NCBI GenBank assembly: GCA_963729295.1
Contig: CAVSNJ010000021.1
Location: 1 to 64,000, forward strand
DNA: 64,000 nucleotides
Source of the DNA: DATJLY01 sp963729295
GTDB taxonomy: Bacteria > Pseudomonadota > Alphaproteobacteria > ATCC43930 > CGMCC-115725
Direction of reading: 5' to 3'
A program made the translations under genes and the position numbers. Every line of letters starts with the position of its first letter. Position 1 is the first letter of the stretch. The notes beneath the pieces are model-generated. The model ran no database searches and was not told the origin of the DNA. It worked only from the letters and a program-made list of their open reading frames with translations. Shown piece after piece: positions 33,163 through 40,369 of the stretch.

Positions 33163-34143
33163 TCAGAGCTTCAGCACGCGCTCGGCGTTCTTGTGCGCGA
33201 TCTTCTCCTTGTCCTCGTTCGAGAGCGGGAGCGAGTCGAGCCATTGGCGGCCCTCCTTGTTCGACTCGAACGGCCAGTCGACCGAGAAGATCACGTTGTC
33301 GATGCCGAGCGCCATGATGCTGCACAAGAGCGCGGGCGTGTAGAAATTGCCGCTCGTGGTGATGACCGTGTTGTCGCGCAGATAATCGGTCGAGCGCCGC
33401 TTCAGGCCGCGATGCTTGAAGGCGCCGCGCGAATGATCATCGAGGCGCTGAAGCCAGAACGGCAATCCCTCGCCGAGATGGCCGAGGATGATGGTGAGCT
33501 TCGGGTGCGCGTCGAACAGGCCCGCCGCCATCATGCGCAGATAGTGCGTGCAGGTCTCGGCGGCAAAGCCCCACGAGGCGAGCGCCAATTCGGGATAGCC
33601 CCCGAACCAGCGCTTCAGCACGTCGGGATGCGGCTCGCGCGGATGGAGATAGACCGGAACGCCCAACGCCTCGGCCGCGCCGAAGATCGGCCAGAATTTC
33701 TTGTCGTCGAGATACTCGCCCTGGACATGGCCGTTGATGCAGGCGCCCTTCATGCCGAGTTTCCCGACCGCGCGCTGCAATTCCTTCACCGCGGCCGCTG
33801 GATCGGCCGTCGGCAGCGCGGCAAAACCCTGCAACCGCGTCGGGTGCGATTTCACAGCCGCCGCGAGCCGGTCGTTGCAATCCGTCGCCGCCGGGACCGC
33901 ATCGGCGGCCGACAGCGCCTCGGTGCCCGGCATCGACAGCGACACGACCTGGAGGTCGATCCCGGCCGCGTCCATGGCGCGGATGCGCGAGCCGGTGAGG
34001 TCCAAAAGCTCCTCGCCGATATTCTGGCCGAGCTCGCGGCCGCGCTCGGCGAGCCCGTCATAGCCGCCCGGCGGATAAGGCGGGCGCAATTTCGCGCGCA
34101 CCTCCGCGGTCATGAAGTGGTCTTCGATGGTGACGATCCGCAT
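33163..34143 (-). CDS. Amidohydrolase family 2 (LigW/ACMSD-like), copy A
   Basis: A 326-residue TIM-barrel metal enzyme starting MRIVTIEDHFMTAEV. Family marks are the N-terminal E-D-H-F, VPVYLHPREPHPD, TIILGHLGEGLPFWLQRLDD and the aspartate of FSVDWPFES. Relatives include gamma-resorcylate and 5-carboxyvanillate decarboxylases and ACMS decarboxylase, which act on carboxylated aromatics or ring-cleavage products. Two bases separate it from the fumarylacetoacetase-like gene upstream, so the pair is one operon. A paralogue lies at 38447-39418. Confidence 0.85.
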   Translation of the reverse strand: MRIVTIEDHFMTAEVRAKLRPPYPPGGYDGLAERGRELGQNIGEELLDLTGSRIRAMDAAGIDLQVVSLSMPGTEALSAADAVPAATDCNDRLAAAVKSHPTRLQGFAALPTADPAAAVKELQRAVGKLGMKGACINGHVQGEYLDDKKFWPIFGAAEALGVPVYLHPREPHPDVLKRWFGGYPELALASWGFAAETCTHYLRMMAAGLFDAHPKLTIILGHLGEGLPFWLQRLDDHSRGAFKHRGLKRRSTDYLRDNTVITTSGNFYTPALLCSIMALGIDNVIFSVDWPFESNKEGRQWLDSLPLSNEDKEKIAHKNAERVLKL

Positions 34144-34145
34144 CC

Positions 34146-35084
34146 TCAGCGCTCCTTCTGGAACGGGCCGTTGGTGACGCCCTCGGCGAAATTGCGCCAG
34201 GCCCCCTTCGCGGCGACGACGCGGTTCCTGAGCGTGCCGATGCGCTCGATCTCGAGCTCGACCGTGTCGTCCGCCTTCAACTGCTTGTCGCCGGCGAACG
34301 TGCCGAGCGAGATGACGTCGCCCGGCAGCATCGGCGTGTAATCCGAGCAGTAGGCCAGCACCTCGTACGGATCGAAGATCATCTTCGACGTGCTGCCCTC
34401 GCGCGTCACGTTGCCGTTGACGCGCACCGTCATCTTGAGATTGCGCGCGTCGGGGAGCTCGCGGGACGTGACGACCCACGGTCCCATCGGGCAAAAGGTC
34501 GCGAAGTTCTTGGCGTAGTCGTAGGGCTGGCCCATCTGGCCGCGCTCGCGCTGGCGGTTGCGCGCCGAAACGTCGTTGCAGATCGTGTAGCCGAAGATGT
34601 AGTCCGGCGCCTCGTGCGGGCGGATATGGCGGCACTCGCGCCCGACGACGACGGCGAGCTCGTGCTCCTCGTCCACCTTTTGCGGGAACGGCGGAATCTC
34701 GATCTCGCCGTCATGGCCGATCATGTTGCTGGTGTATTTCGTGAACACGATCGGCTCCTCGTAGAATTTCAGGTTTGTCTCCTCGATGTGCTCGCGGAAA
34801 TTCAAGGCGAGCGCGAGGATCTTCGACGGGCGCAGGATCGGCGGGAGGAATTTCGGATTCTGGACGAGATGCGCGGCGAGCTTGCCCTCCTTCTTCAACC
34901 GCTCGATCGACTGTGCGGCGATGGCATCGATGTCGATGCGTTCGCGGATGATGTCGAGGAGCGATGACGCCGCCTTCACGTCGGGATGGGTCGCGCCCAG
35001 CGCGCCCGTCAGATCGACGATGCCGTCGGCCGTGCTGGCGCCGAGCCGCGCGCCGCCCTTTCCCTCGAAGCTGAGCAATTTCAT
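34146..35084 (-). CDS. Fumarylacetoacetate hydrolase family protein
   Basis: A 312-residue protein with the FAH fold. It shows ALNFREHIEETNL, PIVFTKYTSNMIGHDGEI, DEEHELAVVVGRECRHI and YTICNDVSARNRQ, containing the usual acidic metal ligands, plus LPGDVISLGTFAG near the C terminus. Family enzymes hydrolyse or isomerise C-C bonds in ring-cleavage products of aromatic catabolism, such as 2-hydroxyhepta-2,4-diene-1,7-dioate or acylpyruvates. Its operon partner, an amidohydrolase of the decarboxylase type, supports an aromatic meta-cleavage role. Confidence 0.87.
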   Translation of the reverse strand: MKLLSFEGKGGARLGASTADGIVDLTGALGATHPDVKAASSLLDIIRERIDIDAIAAQSIERLKKEGKLAAHLVQNPKFLPPILRPSKILALALNFREHIEETNLKFYEEPIVFTKYTSNMIGHDGEIEIPPFPQKVDEEHELAVVVGRECRHIRPHEAPDYIFGYTICNDVSARNRQRERGQMGQPYDYAKNFATFCPMGPWVVTSRELPDARNLKMTVRVNGNVTREGSTSKMIFDPYEVLAYCSDYTPMLPGDVISLGTFAGDKQLKADDTVELEIERIGTLRNRVVAAKGAWRNFAEGVTNGPFQKER

Positions 35085-35183
35085 GACGTGCCTCCGTTGC
35101 TGCGTTTGCGGCCGAGCTTAGACGAAGCGCTCGCGCGCGGGGAGTGGTAAGCGCGTGGCGACGGGCACACGGCCACCTTCTCT

Positions 35184-35262
35184 CCGTCGTTCCCGCGCAA
35201 GCGGGAACCCAGGGAAAGCGACGTGACGCGGCCCTGGGCCCCCGCCTTCGCGGGGGCGACGG
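35184..35262. repeat. Compound inverted repeat
   Basis: A 79-bp element whose outer arms are CCGTCG...CGACGG and CCCAGGG...CCCTGGG, with an inner hairpin in each half (CCCGC-GCAA-GCGGG and CCCGC-CTTC-GCGGG). The TTCCCGCGCAAGCGGGAA core is a dispersed repeat familiar from alphaproteobacterial genomes. It occupies most of the 202-bp gap between the FAH-family gene and the orphan antitoxin gene. Confidence 0.75.
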
Positions 35263-35286
35263 TCTAGTCTAAGACAATTGCGGACT

Positions 35287-35505
35287 TCAGGACGACCGCG
35301 CGGCGAGCTCGGCCTTGAGCTCTTCCCAAGTGACTGAGCCCGCGCGCTCGTCATCGAAGGCGGCGAGGCGGCGGCGCAGCTCCGTCTCCTGCGCGGCGGT
35401 CAGCGGAATTTCGCGGTCGCCGAGGCTGTCCCAGAGCTGCTCGATCAGCTCGAGGCGCTCGCGGACAGAAAGCCGCGCGACTTCTTCCGGGGCGAGCACG
35501 CTCAT
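35287..35505 (-). CDS. Addiction-module antitoxin, unstable antitoxin family, orphan
   Basis: A 72-residue protein. The pattern VARLSVRERLELIEQLWDSLGD, then LTAAQETELRRRLAAFDDERAG and TWEELKAEL, matches the putative addiction-module component family that neutralises RelE/ParE-type RNases. The toxin gene normally follows within a few bases; here the following 200 bp (leftward) hold only a compound inverted repeat. It is therefore a solitary antitoxin, either a remnant or an anti-addiction factor. The length is complete. Confidence 0.8.
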   Translation of the reverse strand: MSVLAPEEVARLSVRERLELIEQLWDSLGDREIPLTAAQETELRRRLAAFDDERAGSVTWEELKAELAARSS

Positions 35506-35529
35506 CGCCGTCTCCTTGCCACGGTCAGT

Positions 35530-36708
35530 CTAGCCCCACAACTGTTTCGTCGCGAGCTTGGCGCCTTCGACCAGGACCTCGAGCTTGGCCCAGGCGAGGT
35601 CGGCGTGGATGCGGCCGCCGAGGCCGCAATCAGTGCCGGCGATGACGTTCTCGCGTCCGGCCACTTGGGCGAAGCGGACGATGCGGTCGGCGACGAGCTC
35701 GGGATGCTCGATCACGTTGGTGGCGTGGCTGACGACGCCGGGGATCAGGATCTTGCCGGGCGGCAGCTTGACATCGCGCCACACTTTCCATTCGTGCTCG
35801 TGGCGCACGTTGCCGGCCTCGACCGAATAGGCCCCGGCCTTCACCATGAGCAGGAGATCGACGATATAGGCGAGCGGTACGTCGGTCGTGTGCGGTCCGT
35901 GCCAGCTGCCCCAGCAGATGTGATAGCGGATGCGGTCCTCGGGCAAACCGCTGAGCGCGTGGTTGATCGCGTCGATCCTGAGCCGCGCGAATTTCTTGTA
36001 GTCGGCGAGCACCGGCTCGGGGGTCGCCATGTCCCAATTGTCGGGGAGGCCCGGATCGTCGATCTGCAACACGATGCCGGCATCGACGATGGCCTTGTAT
36101 TCCTCCTTCAAGGCGTCGGCGAGCGCGAACAGGAATTCCTCGTCGTTCTTGTAGTACTCGTTCTGGCGCCGGCCGAAGCTGCCGGGGGCGACGGCGGTGA
36201 TGAAGCCTTCCTCGGCTTTGACCGCGCTCAATGCCTGCTTGAAATTGGCGATGTCGGCCTTGACCGCGTCCTGGCCGATATAGCGCAGCGGCCCGCGCAC
36301 CACCGGCGGGCGCGGCGCCGAAGACGTCGACGAGATGAACTGCGTCGTGTCGAGCTCGCGATAGAACTCCTTGAATTTCTGGCGCTCGCGCCGGACCGAG
36401 AGCGCGGGCGCGGGCCGCGGCTCGCCCGGCTCCCAGCCGGACAGCCGCGCCCAGGCATAGCTTTGCCAGGCGCCGTAATCGATGGCACCGGAGGACGCCT
36501 TGCCGTACTCGCCGTCATTGATGACGTCGACGCCGATCTTCGCCTGCGTCGCCGCGATCTCGCCGACGGCCGCGGCAAGGCGCGCGCCATATTCCTTGGC
36601 GTCGAACCCCGCGCCCGCGATCTTGGTGCGGTTCACCTCGATGAGCCGCTCGGGCCGCGGCAGAGAGCCGGCGTGCGAGGTGAGAATTCGGTTGCTGCTG
36701 CGCTTCAT
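35530..36708 (-). CDS. Cobalamin-independent methionine synthase family (MetE C-terminal-like)
   Basis: A 392-residue TIM-barrel protein corresponding to the C-terminal half of MetE. The start MKRSSNRILTSHAGSLPRP is the family's homocysteine-side N terminus and has GGGAGG upstream. VLQIDDPGLPDNW, the zinc-type HICWGSWHGPH and GTDCGLGGR are present. Short MetE-like proteins lacking the folate-binding N-terminal half probably move methyl groups between other donors and thiols and often sit in catabolic clusters. Its exact reaction is unknown. Confidence 0.8.
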   Translation of the reverse strand: MKRSSNRILTSHAGSLPRPERLIEVNRTKIAGAGFDAKEYGARLAAAVGEIAATQAKIGVDVINDGEYGKASSGAIDYGAWQSYAWARLSGWEPGEPRPAPALSVRRERQKFKEFYRELDTTQFISSTSSAPRPPVVRGPLRYIGQDAVKADIANFKQALSAVKAEEGFITAVAPGSFGRRQNEYYKNDEEFLFALADALKEEYKAIVDAGIVLQIDDPGLPDNWDMATPEPVLADYKKFARLRIDAINHALSGLPEDRIRYHICWGSWHGPHTTDVPLAYIVDLLLMVKAGAYSVEAGNVRHEHEWKVWRDVKLPPGKILIPGVVSHATNVIEHPELVADRIVRFAQVAGRENVIAGTDCGLGGRIHADLAWAKLEVLVEGAKLATKQLWG

Positions 36709-36758
36709 CTGTGCCTCCCGCGGCAATTGAACAGGATCGGGCCCCCGCACTCAAGCGC

Positions 36759-36784
36759 GGAACGGGAACGCCGCGCGCCCCGTT
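36759..36784 (+). promoter_or_regulatory. EcfG-type general stress promoter
   Basis: GGAAC at 36759-36763 and CGTT at 36781-36784 with exactly 17 bp between them match the consensus of the alphaproteobacterial general stress sigma factor EcfG/SigT. It lies 40 bp before the entericidin-like gene. Confidence 0.7.
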
Positions 36785-36823
36785 GGTCAATGCTGAACCC
36801 ATCGGTTCATGAGGGGAAGGGAC

Positions 36824-37042
36824 ATGCGCAAGACACTCCATTCGATGATCGCGGCGGTGGCGCTCGTGGCGGCTGCGGGCGCGCTCGCCGCGTGCAACAC
36901 CATGGCGGGCGCGGGCCAGGACATGCAGGAAGGCGGCCAAGCGCTCACCGGCTCGGCGGAAAAGCACGGCGCCACGATGGCGCCCACGGACCAGAGCGCG
37001 CCGGCGCCGTCGACCGACACGAACGCGCCCGCGTCGCAATAG
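36824..37042 (+). CDS. Entericidin-like small lipoprotein
   Basis: A 72-residue protein with a signal sequence ending in the lipobox LAAC (MRKTLHSMIAAVALVAAAGALAAC) and mature part CNTMAGAGQDMQEGGQALTGSAEKHG, which fits the entericidin A/B family pattern C-N-T-x-x-G-x-G-x-D. The tail is Pro/Ser/Thr-rich. Family members are small envelope lipoproteins induced under stress. ATG at 36824 follows GAGGGGAAGGGAC; an EcfG-type promoter lies just upstream, matching the stress expression of the family. Confidence 0.85.
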   Translation: MRKTLHSMIAAVALVAAAGALAACNTMAGAGQDMQEGGQALTGSAEKHGATMAPTDQSAPAPSTDTNAPASQ

Positions 37043-37109
37043 GCCAATATTGACACCCCTCGCCGCAGCGCAAATCCGCACACTTCGCGGCGGGGGATGA
37101 GGGAGCGCG

Positions 37110-37256
37110 ATGCCGGTCTCGATGGTCGTAGCACTGCTGTGCCTTGCCGCGGCCGCCTTCATCGGCACCTTCGCCTATGCGCCCGACTTGAAGCGCGGAG
37201 TAGAGTTGTTGCGGCGCGCCCTTCGCGCGCTGACGCGCCGCCCGCACCACCACTAG
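37110..37256 (+). CDS. Small membrane protein, 48 residues
   Basis: MPVSMVVALLCLAAAAFIGTF begins a 48-residue product with a single N-terminal hydrophobic segment (residues 4-22), then a basic tail rich in Arg and His ending PHHH. The ATG has GGGATGAGGGA directly upstream, a strong ribosome site. The stop codon TAG lies in the CTAG boundary of the palindromic element that begins at 37253. No family is recognised. It may be co-transcribed with the entericidin-like gene 67 bp upstream. Confidence 0.55.
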   Translation: MPVSMVVALLCLAAAAFIGTFAYAPDLKRGVELLRRALRALTRRPHHH

Positions 37257-37327
37257 TGTCCTGATTCCGAAGTTCGCACGACCTCTCGACACGCTCCGAT
37301 GCGAACTTCGGAATCTTAGGGACGCTA
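37253..37327. repeat. CTAG-ended palindromic element 1
   Basis: A 75-bp element bounded by CTAGTGTCC and GGACGCTAG. Inside, a perfect 15-bp inverted repeat (ATTCCGAAGTTCGCA at 37264-37278, its complement at 37300-37314) flanks a 21-base loop. Confidence 0.8.
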
Positions 37328-37341
37328 GCAAATCTGTGTTT

Positions 37342-37419
37342 CTAGTGCGGCTTTTGGATTTGAAGTTCCTCTCCGCGCGTGCGGTCAGAGGCGGAGGAAC
37401 TTCAAATCCGCCACACTAG
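37342..37419. repeat. CTAG-ended palindromic element 2
   Basis: A 78-bp element bounded by CTAGTGCGGC and GCCACACTAG. A perfect 16-bp inverted repeat (GGATTTGAAGTTCCTC at 37356-37371, its complement at 37394-37409) flanks a 22-base loop. It lies 14 bp after element 1 and shares its size, architecture and CTAGTG ends, but the stem sequence differs apart from the GAAGTTC core. Confidence 0.8.
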
Positions 37420-37472
37420 AACTCCGCCGACAGATGTGGTTTCCTTCGCCTCGGCTTTGAGGGAGGGACGGC

Positions 37473-38294
37473 ATGGCGGTCAGCAGCAACCTGAAGCGCC
37501 TCATCGAGGCGAACGCGCCGCTCTGGGCGGGCGAGGCCGAGATCGTCCGCACATATTGGACCTCGCCGGTGCGGAACCGCGAGGCCGAGTTGTTGTGGCT
37601 CAGGCGGCAATGCTGGAAGGAATGGGCCGGAATCGCCGATTCCCGCGGCAACACCATGGGCATGGTGAGCAACCTCGAGGTCGAGCTGCGCGAGAAGGTC
37701 CCGCTCCTCGACGCAAGCGTCGACCGGCACGATCTGCGCGACACGATCGCCACCGTCAACGCCGAGTTCTCGCATTATTGCTGGTTCGCCGACATCTACG
37801 ACACGCTCGTGGGACCGAACGGCAAGAAGATGAATGCACACGAGCTCACCACATGGCCCGAGGAGGAACGGCTCGCGAGCCGCCGGCGCGAAGTGTGCAA
37901 GACGCACGGCAAGATCGGCCTGCGCTCGACCAAGTTCACCGAGGGCGGCTACTGCACGATGTTCACCGAGGGGATCAAGCTCAAGGGCCGCCCCGGCATC
38001 GACGGGCGCATCGGCACCGCGTGCCAGCATGTGTTCGACGACGAGTACGGCCACATGATGGCCGGCGTGATCGGCGTCGACGAGGAAGGGTTGAGCGACC
38101 AGGAGTGGGCGACCCTCACCGAGCTCACAGTCGAGCAACTCAAGCTGCGCCTCGACATGCGCAACGCGCAGTTCAGCCATCCGGTCCCGGCCGCACGCAT
38201 CACGGAGATTCTCGCCGGCAAGATCGAGCCGGTGAAATTCGACTATGCGCGCGCCGAATCCTTCCTCGCCGAGCACGCGGCGGCGGCGGAGTAG
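37473..38294 (+). CDS. Unknown protein with ferritin-like diiron motifs
   Basis: A 273-residue protein. Two E-x-x-H motifs are separated by 92 residues: E98-F-S-H101 in VNAEFSHYCWFADIYD and E191-Y-G-H194 in FDDEYGHMMAGVIG, with additional acidic residues between them (for example E158). Paired E-x-x-H motifs in helical sequence are the hallmark of ferritin-like diiron proteins, so a dinuclear iron or manganese site is inferred. No signal peptide is seen. It stands near, but not clearly in, the amidohydrolase/FAH catabolic genes. The family is not recognised by name. Confidence 0.6.
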   Translation: MAVSSNLKRLIEANAPLWAGEAEIVRTYWTSPVRNREAELLWLRRQCWKEWAGIADSRGNTMGMVSNLEVELREKVPLLDASVDRHDLRDTIATVNAEFSHYCWFADIYDTLVGPNGKKMNAHELTTWPEEERLASRRREVCKTHGKIGLRSTKFTEGGYCTMFTEGIKLKGRPGIDGRIGTACQHVFDDEYGHMMAGVIGVDEEGLSDQEWATLTELTVEQLKLRLDMRNAQFSHPVPAARITEILAGKIEPVKFDYARAESFLAEHAAAAE

Positions 38295-38306
38295 GTTTTT
38301 CTCCCT

Positions 38307-38427
38307 CGCCCCTGCGTCCTTCGACTGCGCGCTTCGCGCTCCGCTCAGGATGAGGATTTTTCTTTAGGCTTCACGCTCATCTCCCTCTCCGCCCTCGGGG
38401 GGCGGAGAGGGTTGAGGTGAGATGGGG
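38307..38427. repeat. Two adjacent repeat units
   Basis: The first unit (about 38307-38356) has the imperfect hairpin GCGCGCTTCGCGC flanked by CCTTCGACT and CTCAGGATGAGG, a dispersed type common in alphaproteobacteria. The second (38379-38427) has arms CCCTCTCCGCC (38383-38393) and GGCGGAGAGGG (38401-38411), the same stem as copies 1 and 2 at 27.6 and 29.8 kb but with shorter flanks (CATCTC/GAGATG). Both fill the gap between two convergent genes. Confidence 0.7.
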
Positions 38428-38446
38428 GATTCCCGTGCGCCGCCCC

Positions 38447-39418
38447 TCACACCTTGAGCTTCAGGATGCGCCGCGCGTTGCCGGACAGGATCTTCTCCTT
38501 GTCGGCGGGCGGCAGGTCGATTTCGTCGATCGCCCATTTGGTGCCGGGGCGGTTGTCGACGAACGGATAGTCGATCGAGAACATGACGCGGTCGATGCCC
38601 ATCTCGTTGATGACGCAGGTGAGCGCGTTCGACGAGAAGAAGCCGCTCGTCGTGACGTAGAAATGCTCGATGAAGCGTTGGCGGAAACCCTTGGCGTGCT
38701 CGCCGTCGCGGCCCAAGGTCATGTCGATGCGCCAGGACGAGAACGGGATCGTCTCACCCATGTGGCCGAGGATCAGGCGCAGCTTCGGATAGGCCTCGAG
38801 CGCGCCCGAAAGCACCATGCGGATCGCCAAGGTCGCCGTCTCCATGGTGAAGCCCCAGCCGGCCGTGGCGATCCCCGGATGCTTTCCCATGTAGTCCTTG
38901 AAATAGAGCTCGATCACGGTCGGGTGCGGCACGCCCGGATGGAGATAGAGCGGCACGTCGAGCGCCGCCGCGCGCTCGAGGATCGGCCAGAACCGCTTGT
39001 CGTCGAAGAACACGCCGTTGCAGAGCCCATGCACCATGGCGCCGACGAAGCCGTGCTTCGTCACGACGCGCTCGAGCTCGTCGGCCGCGGCGCGCGGCTC
39101 GGCCGTCGGCAGCGCGCCGAACGCGGCAAAGCGCTTCGGGTTGGCCGCCACCGCCGCCGCGAGCCGGTCGTTGACGCGCCGCGCCAGCACCGGCCCTTCG
39201 TTGGCATTGAGGCGTTGCGCCGAGGGCGCGCCATGCGACAGAACCTGGAAATCGACGCCGGCCTCGTCCATGTCCTTGATGCGGAAATCGCCGAGATCGT
39301 CGAGCTTGCGCTTCATCAGATCGGAGCGCCGCCCCTCCATCTGGCCGCTCATGGCGGCGATGATGTCGGGATCGTGGTAATGCTCCTCGAGCGCGATGAT
39401 GTAGGGTTTTGCCGCCAC
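38447..39418 (-). CDS. Amidohydrolase family 2 (LigW/ACMSD-like), copy B
   Basis: A 323-residue metal-dependent hydrolase/decarboxylase-type TIM barrel. The N terminus AAKPYIIALEEHYHDP carries the E-E-H motif of the gamma-resorcylate/5-carboxyvanillate decarboxylase branch; VPLYLHPGVPHPT, LRLILGHMGETIPF and MFSIDYPFVDN complete the site. The start is GTG at 39418, with GGGAGG seven bases upstream. It is a paralogue of copy A at 33163-34143. The residues around the first metal ligand differ, which suggests another substrate. Confidence 0.85.
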   Translation of the reverse strand: MAAKPYIIALEEHYHDPDIIAAMSGQMEGRRSDLMKRKLDDLGDFRIKDMDEAGVDFQVLSHGAPSAQRLNANEGPVLARRVNDRLAAAVAANPKRFAAFGALPTAEPRAAADELERVVTKHGFVGAMVHGLCNGVFFDDKRFWPILERAAALDVPLYLHPGVPHPTVIELYFKDYMGKHPGIATAGWGFTMETATLAIRMVLSGALEAYPKLRLILGHMGETIPFSSWRIDMTLGRDGEHAKGFRQRFIEHFYVTTSGFFSSNALTCVINEMGIDRVMFSIDYPFVDNRPGTKWAIDEIDLPPADKEKILSGNARRILKLKV

Positions 39419-39485
39419 GAAATCCTCCCTGTCTCTCTCGCGGACAGTATCGGGGAGGAGCGGCGGCGGGAAAAGGGGGGTGAGG

Positions 39486-39893
39486 ATGACGCGGTGGGCG
39501 ATCGCATTGGTCTTGGTCCTGGCCGGAGCCGGGACGGCCGCGGCGCAGGGCGCATGCACGCTGCCGGGCCAGACGCGCATGCTGGTCGCGGAATTGTTCT
39601 TCGGCCGCGCGAGCCCCAAGGGCGAAGTGTCGGAAGAGCAGTGGCGCGCGTTCCTGCGCAGCGAGGCGACGCCGCGCTTTCCCGCGGGGTTCACCGCCTT
39701 CGACGCCCAGGGCCAGTGGCAGGACCCGCGCTCGCACAAGATCGCGCGCGAGCGCACCAAGGTGTTGCTCATCGCCACCGACGATACCGACGCCGCGCGT
39801 CAGAAGATCGAGGATCTGGCCGGAGCCTATCGCGCGGCATTCGCCCAGGACTCGGTCGGCATCGTCACGCGCGACGAGTGCGCTGCGTTCTAG
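39486..39893 (+). CDS. DUF3574 domain protein, exported
   Basis: A 135-residue protein with a signal peptide (MTRWAIALVLVLAGAGTAAAQG) and the DUF3574 pattern: MLVAELFFGRASPKGEVSEEQW, FLRSEATPRFPAGFTAFDAQGQW and KVLLIATDDTDAARQKIEDL. The function of the family is unknown; proteins are periplasmic. ATG at 39486 is favoured by AAAAGGGGGG upstream; a GTG two codons earlier is possible. It converges with and overlaps by four bases the molybdopterin-domain gene. Confidence 0.8.
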   Translation: MTRWAIALVLVLAGAGTAAAQGACTLPGQTRMLVAELFFGRASPKGEVSEEQWRAFLRSEATPRFPAGFTAFDAQGQWQDPRSHKIARERTKVLLIATDDTDAARQKIEDLAGAYRAAFAQDSVGIVTRDECAAF

Positions 39894-40369
39894 CGGACCT
39901 CGATCCGCACCACGTCGCGCACGTCGCGCGCGCCATGCGTGTCGCCGGGCGCCAGGACGCGGAGGCTTTCGAGCGGCGCGCCGTCGCGCGCGTAGGCGAG
40001 CATGATCGGCGCGTTGCCGAATTCGGGCTCCATCTCGCCGAGCGAGAAGAGCACGACATAACCGTCCTTCCCCGTCACCGCGACGATGTGATGCAGCGCG
40101 GGCCATTTCTTCTCGGGATCGTCGAGCCCCGCGCGCGCGACGAGCGTCCAGACCAGAACGCCCGTGAACGTCGCCTTCTGCGGCCCGTGATCGGTCAGGA
40201 ACGAAACCTCGCGCTGCACCGGCGGCATCTTGCGCAGATCGTCGGCCGAGAGGTGGAGCGCGGTCTTGACCTTGCCGTCGAGCACCGCCGTGGCGGCGTC
40301 GCCGGCCGCGCGGGCGCCTCCGGCCGTCGCCGCGAAGAGCAGCAGGAAGGCGACGAGCGCGCGCCTCAT
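39890..40369 (-). CDS. Exported molybdopterin-dependent oxidoreductase-domain protein
   Basis: A 159-residue protein with a signal peptide ending near residue 21 (MRRALVAFLLLFAATAGGARA). The body (LHLSADDLRKMPPVQREVSF, GVLVWTLVARAG, KDGYVVLFSLGEMEPEFG, LRVLAPGDTHGARDVRDVV) matches the small stand-alone version of the sulfite-oxidase-type molybdopterin domain. The cysteine that binds molybdenum in true sulfite oxidases is not seen, so it may not bind the cofactor. Its start overlaps the modA-like stop (ATGA). Confidence 0.75.
   Translation of the reverse strand: MRRALVAFLLLFAATAGGARAAGDAATAVLDGKVKTALHLSADDLRKMPPVQREVSFLTDHGPQKATFTGVLVWTLVARAGLDDPEKKWPALHHIVAVTGKDGYVVLFSLGEMEPEFGNAPIMLAYARDGAPLESLRVLAPGDTHGARDVRDVVRIEVR

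Noticed and set aside
37253..37419. Tandem hairpins considered as a rho-independent terminator pair
   Set aside because: Stems are followed by no T run, loops are over 20 bases, and the CTAG-bounded layout fits repeat elements better.
27601..38430. Repeat units considered as a CRISPR array
   Set aside because: The copies are kilobases apart, are palindromic over their whole length and have no regular spacers or cas genes.
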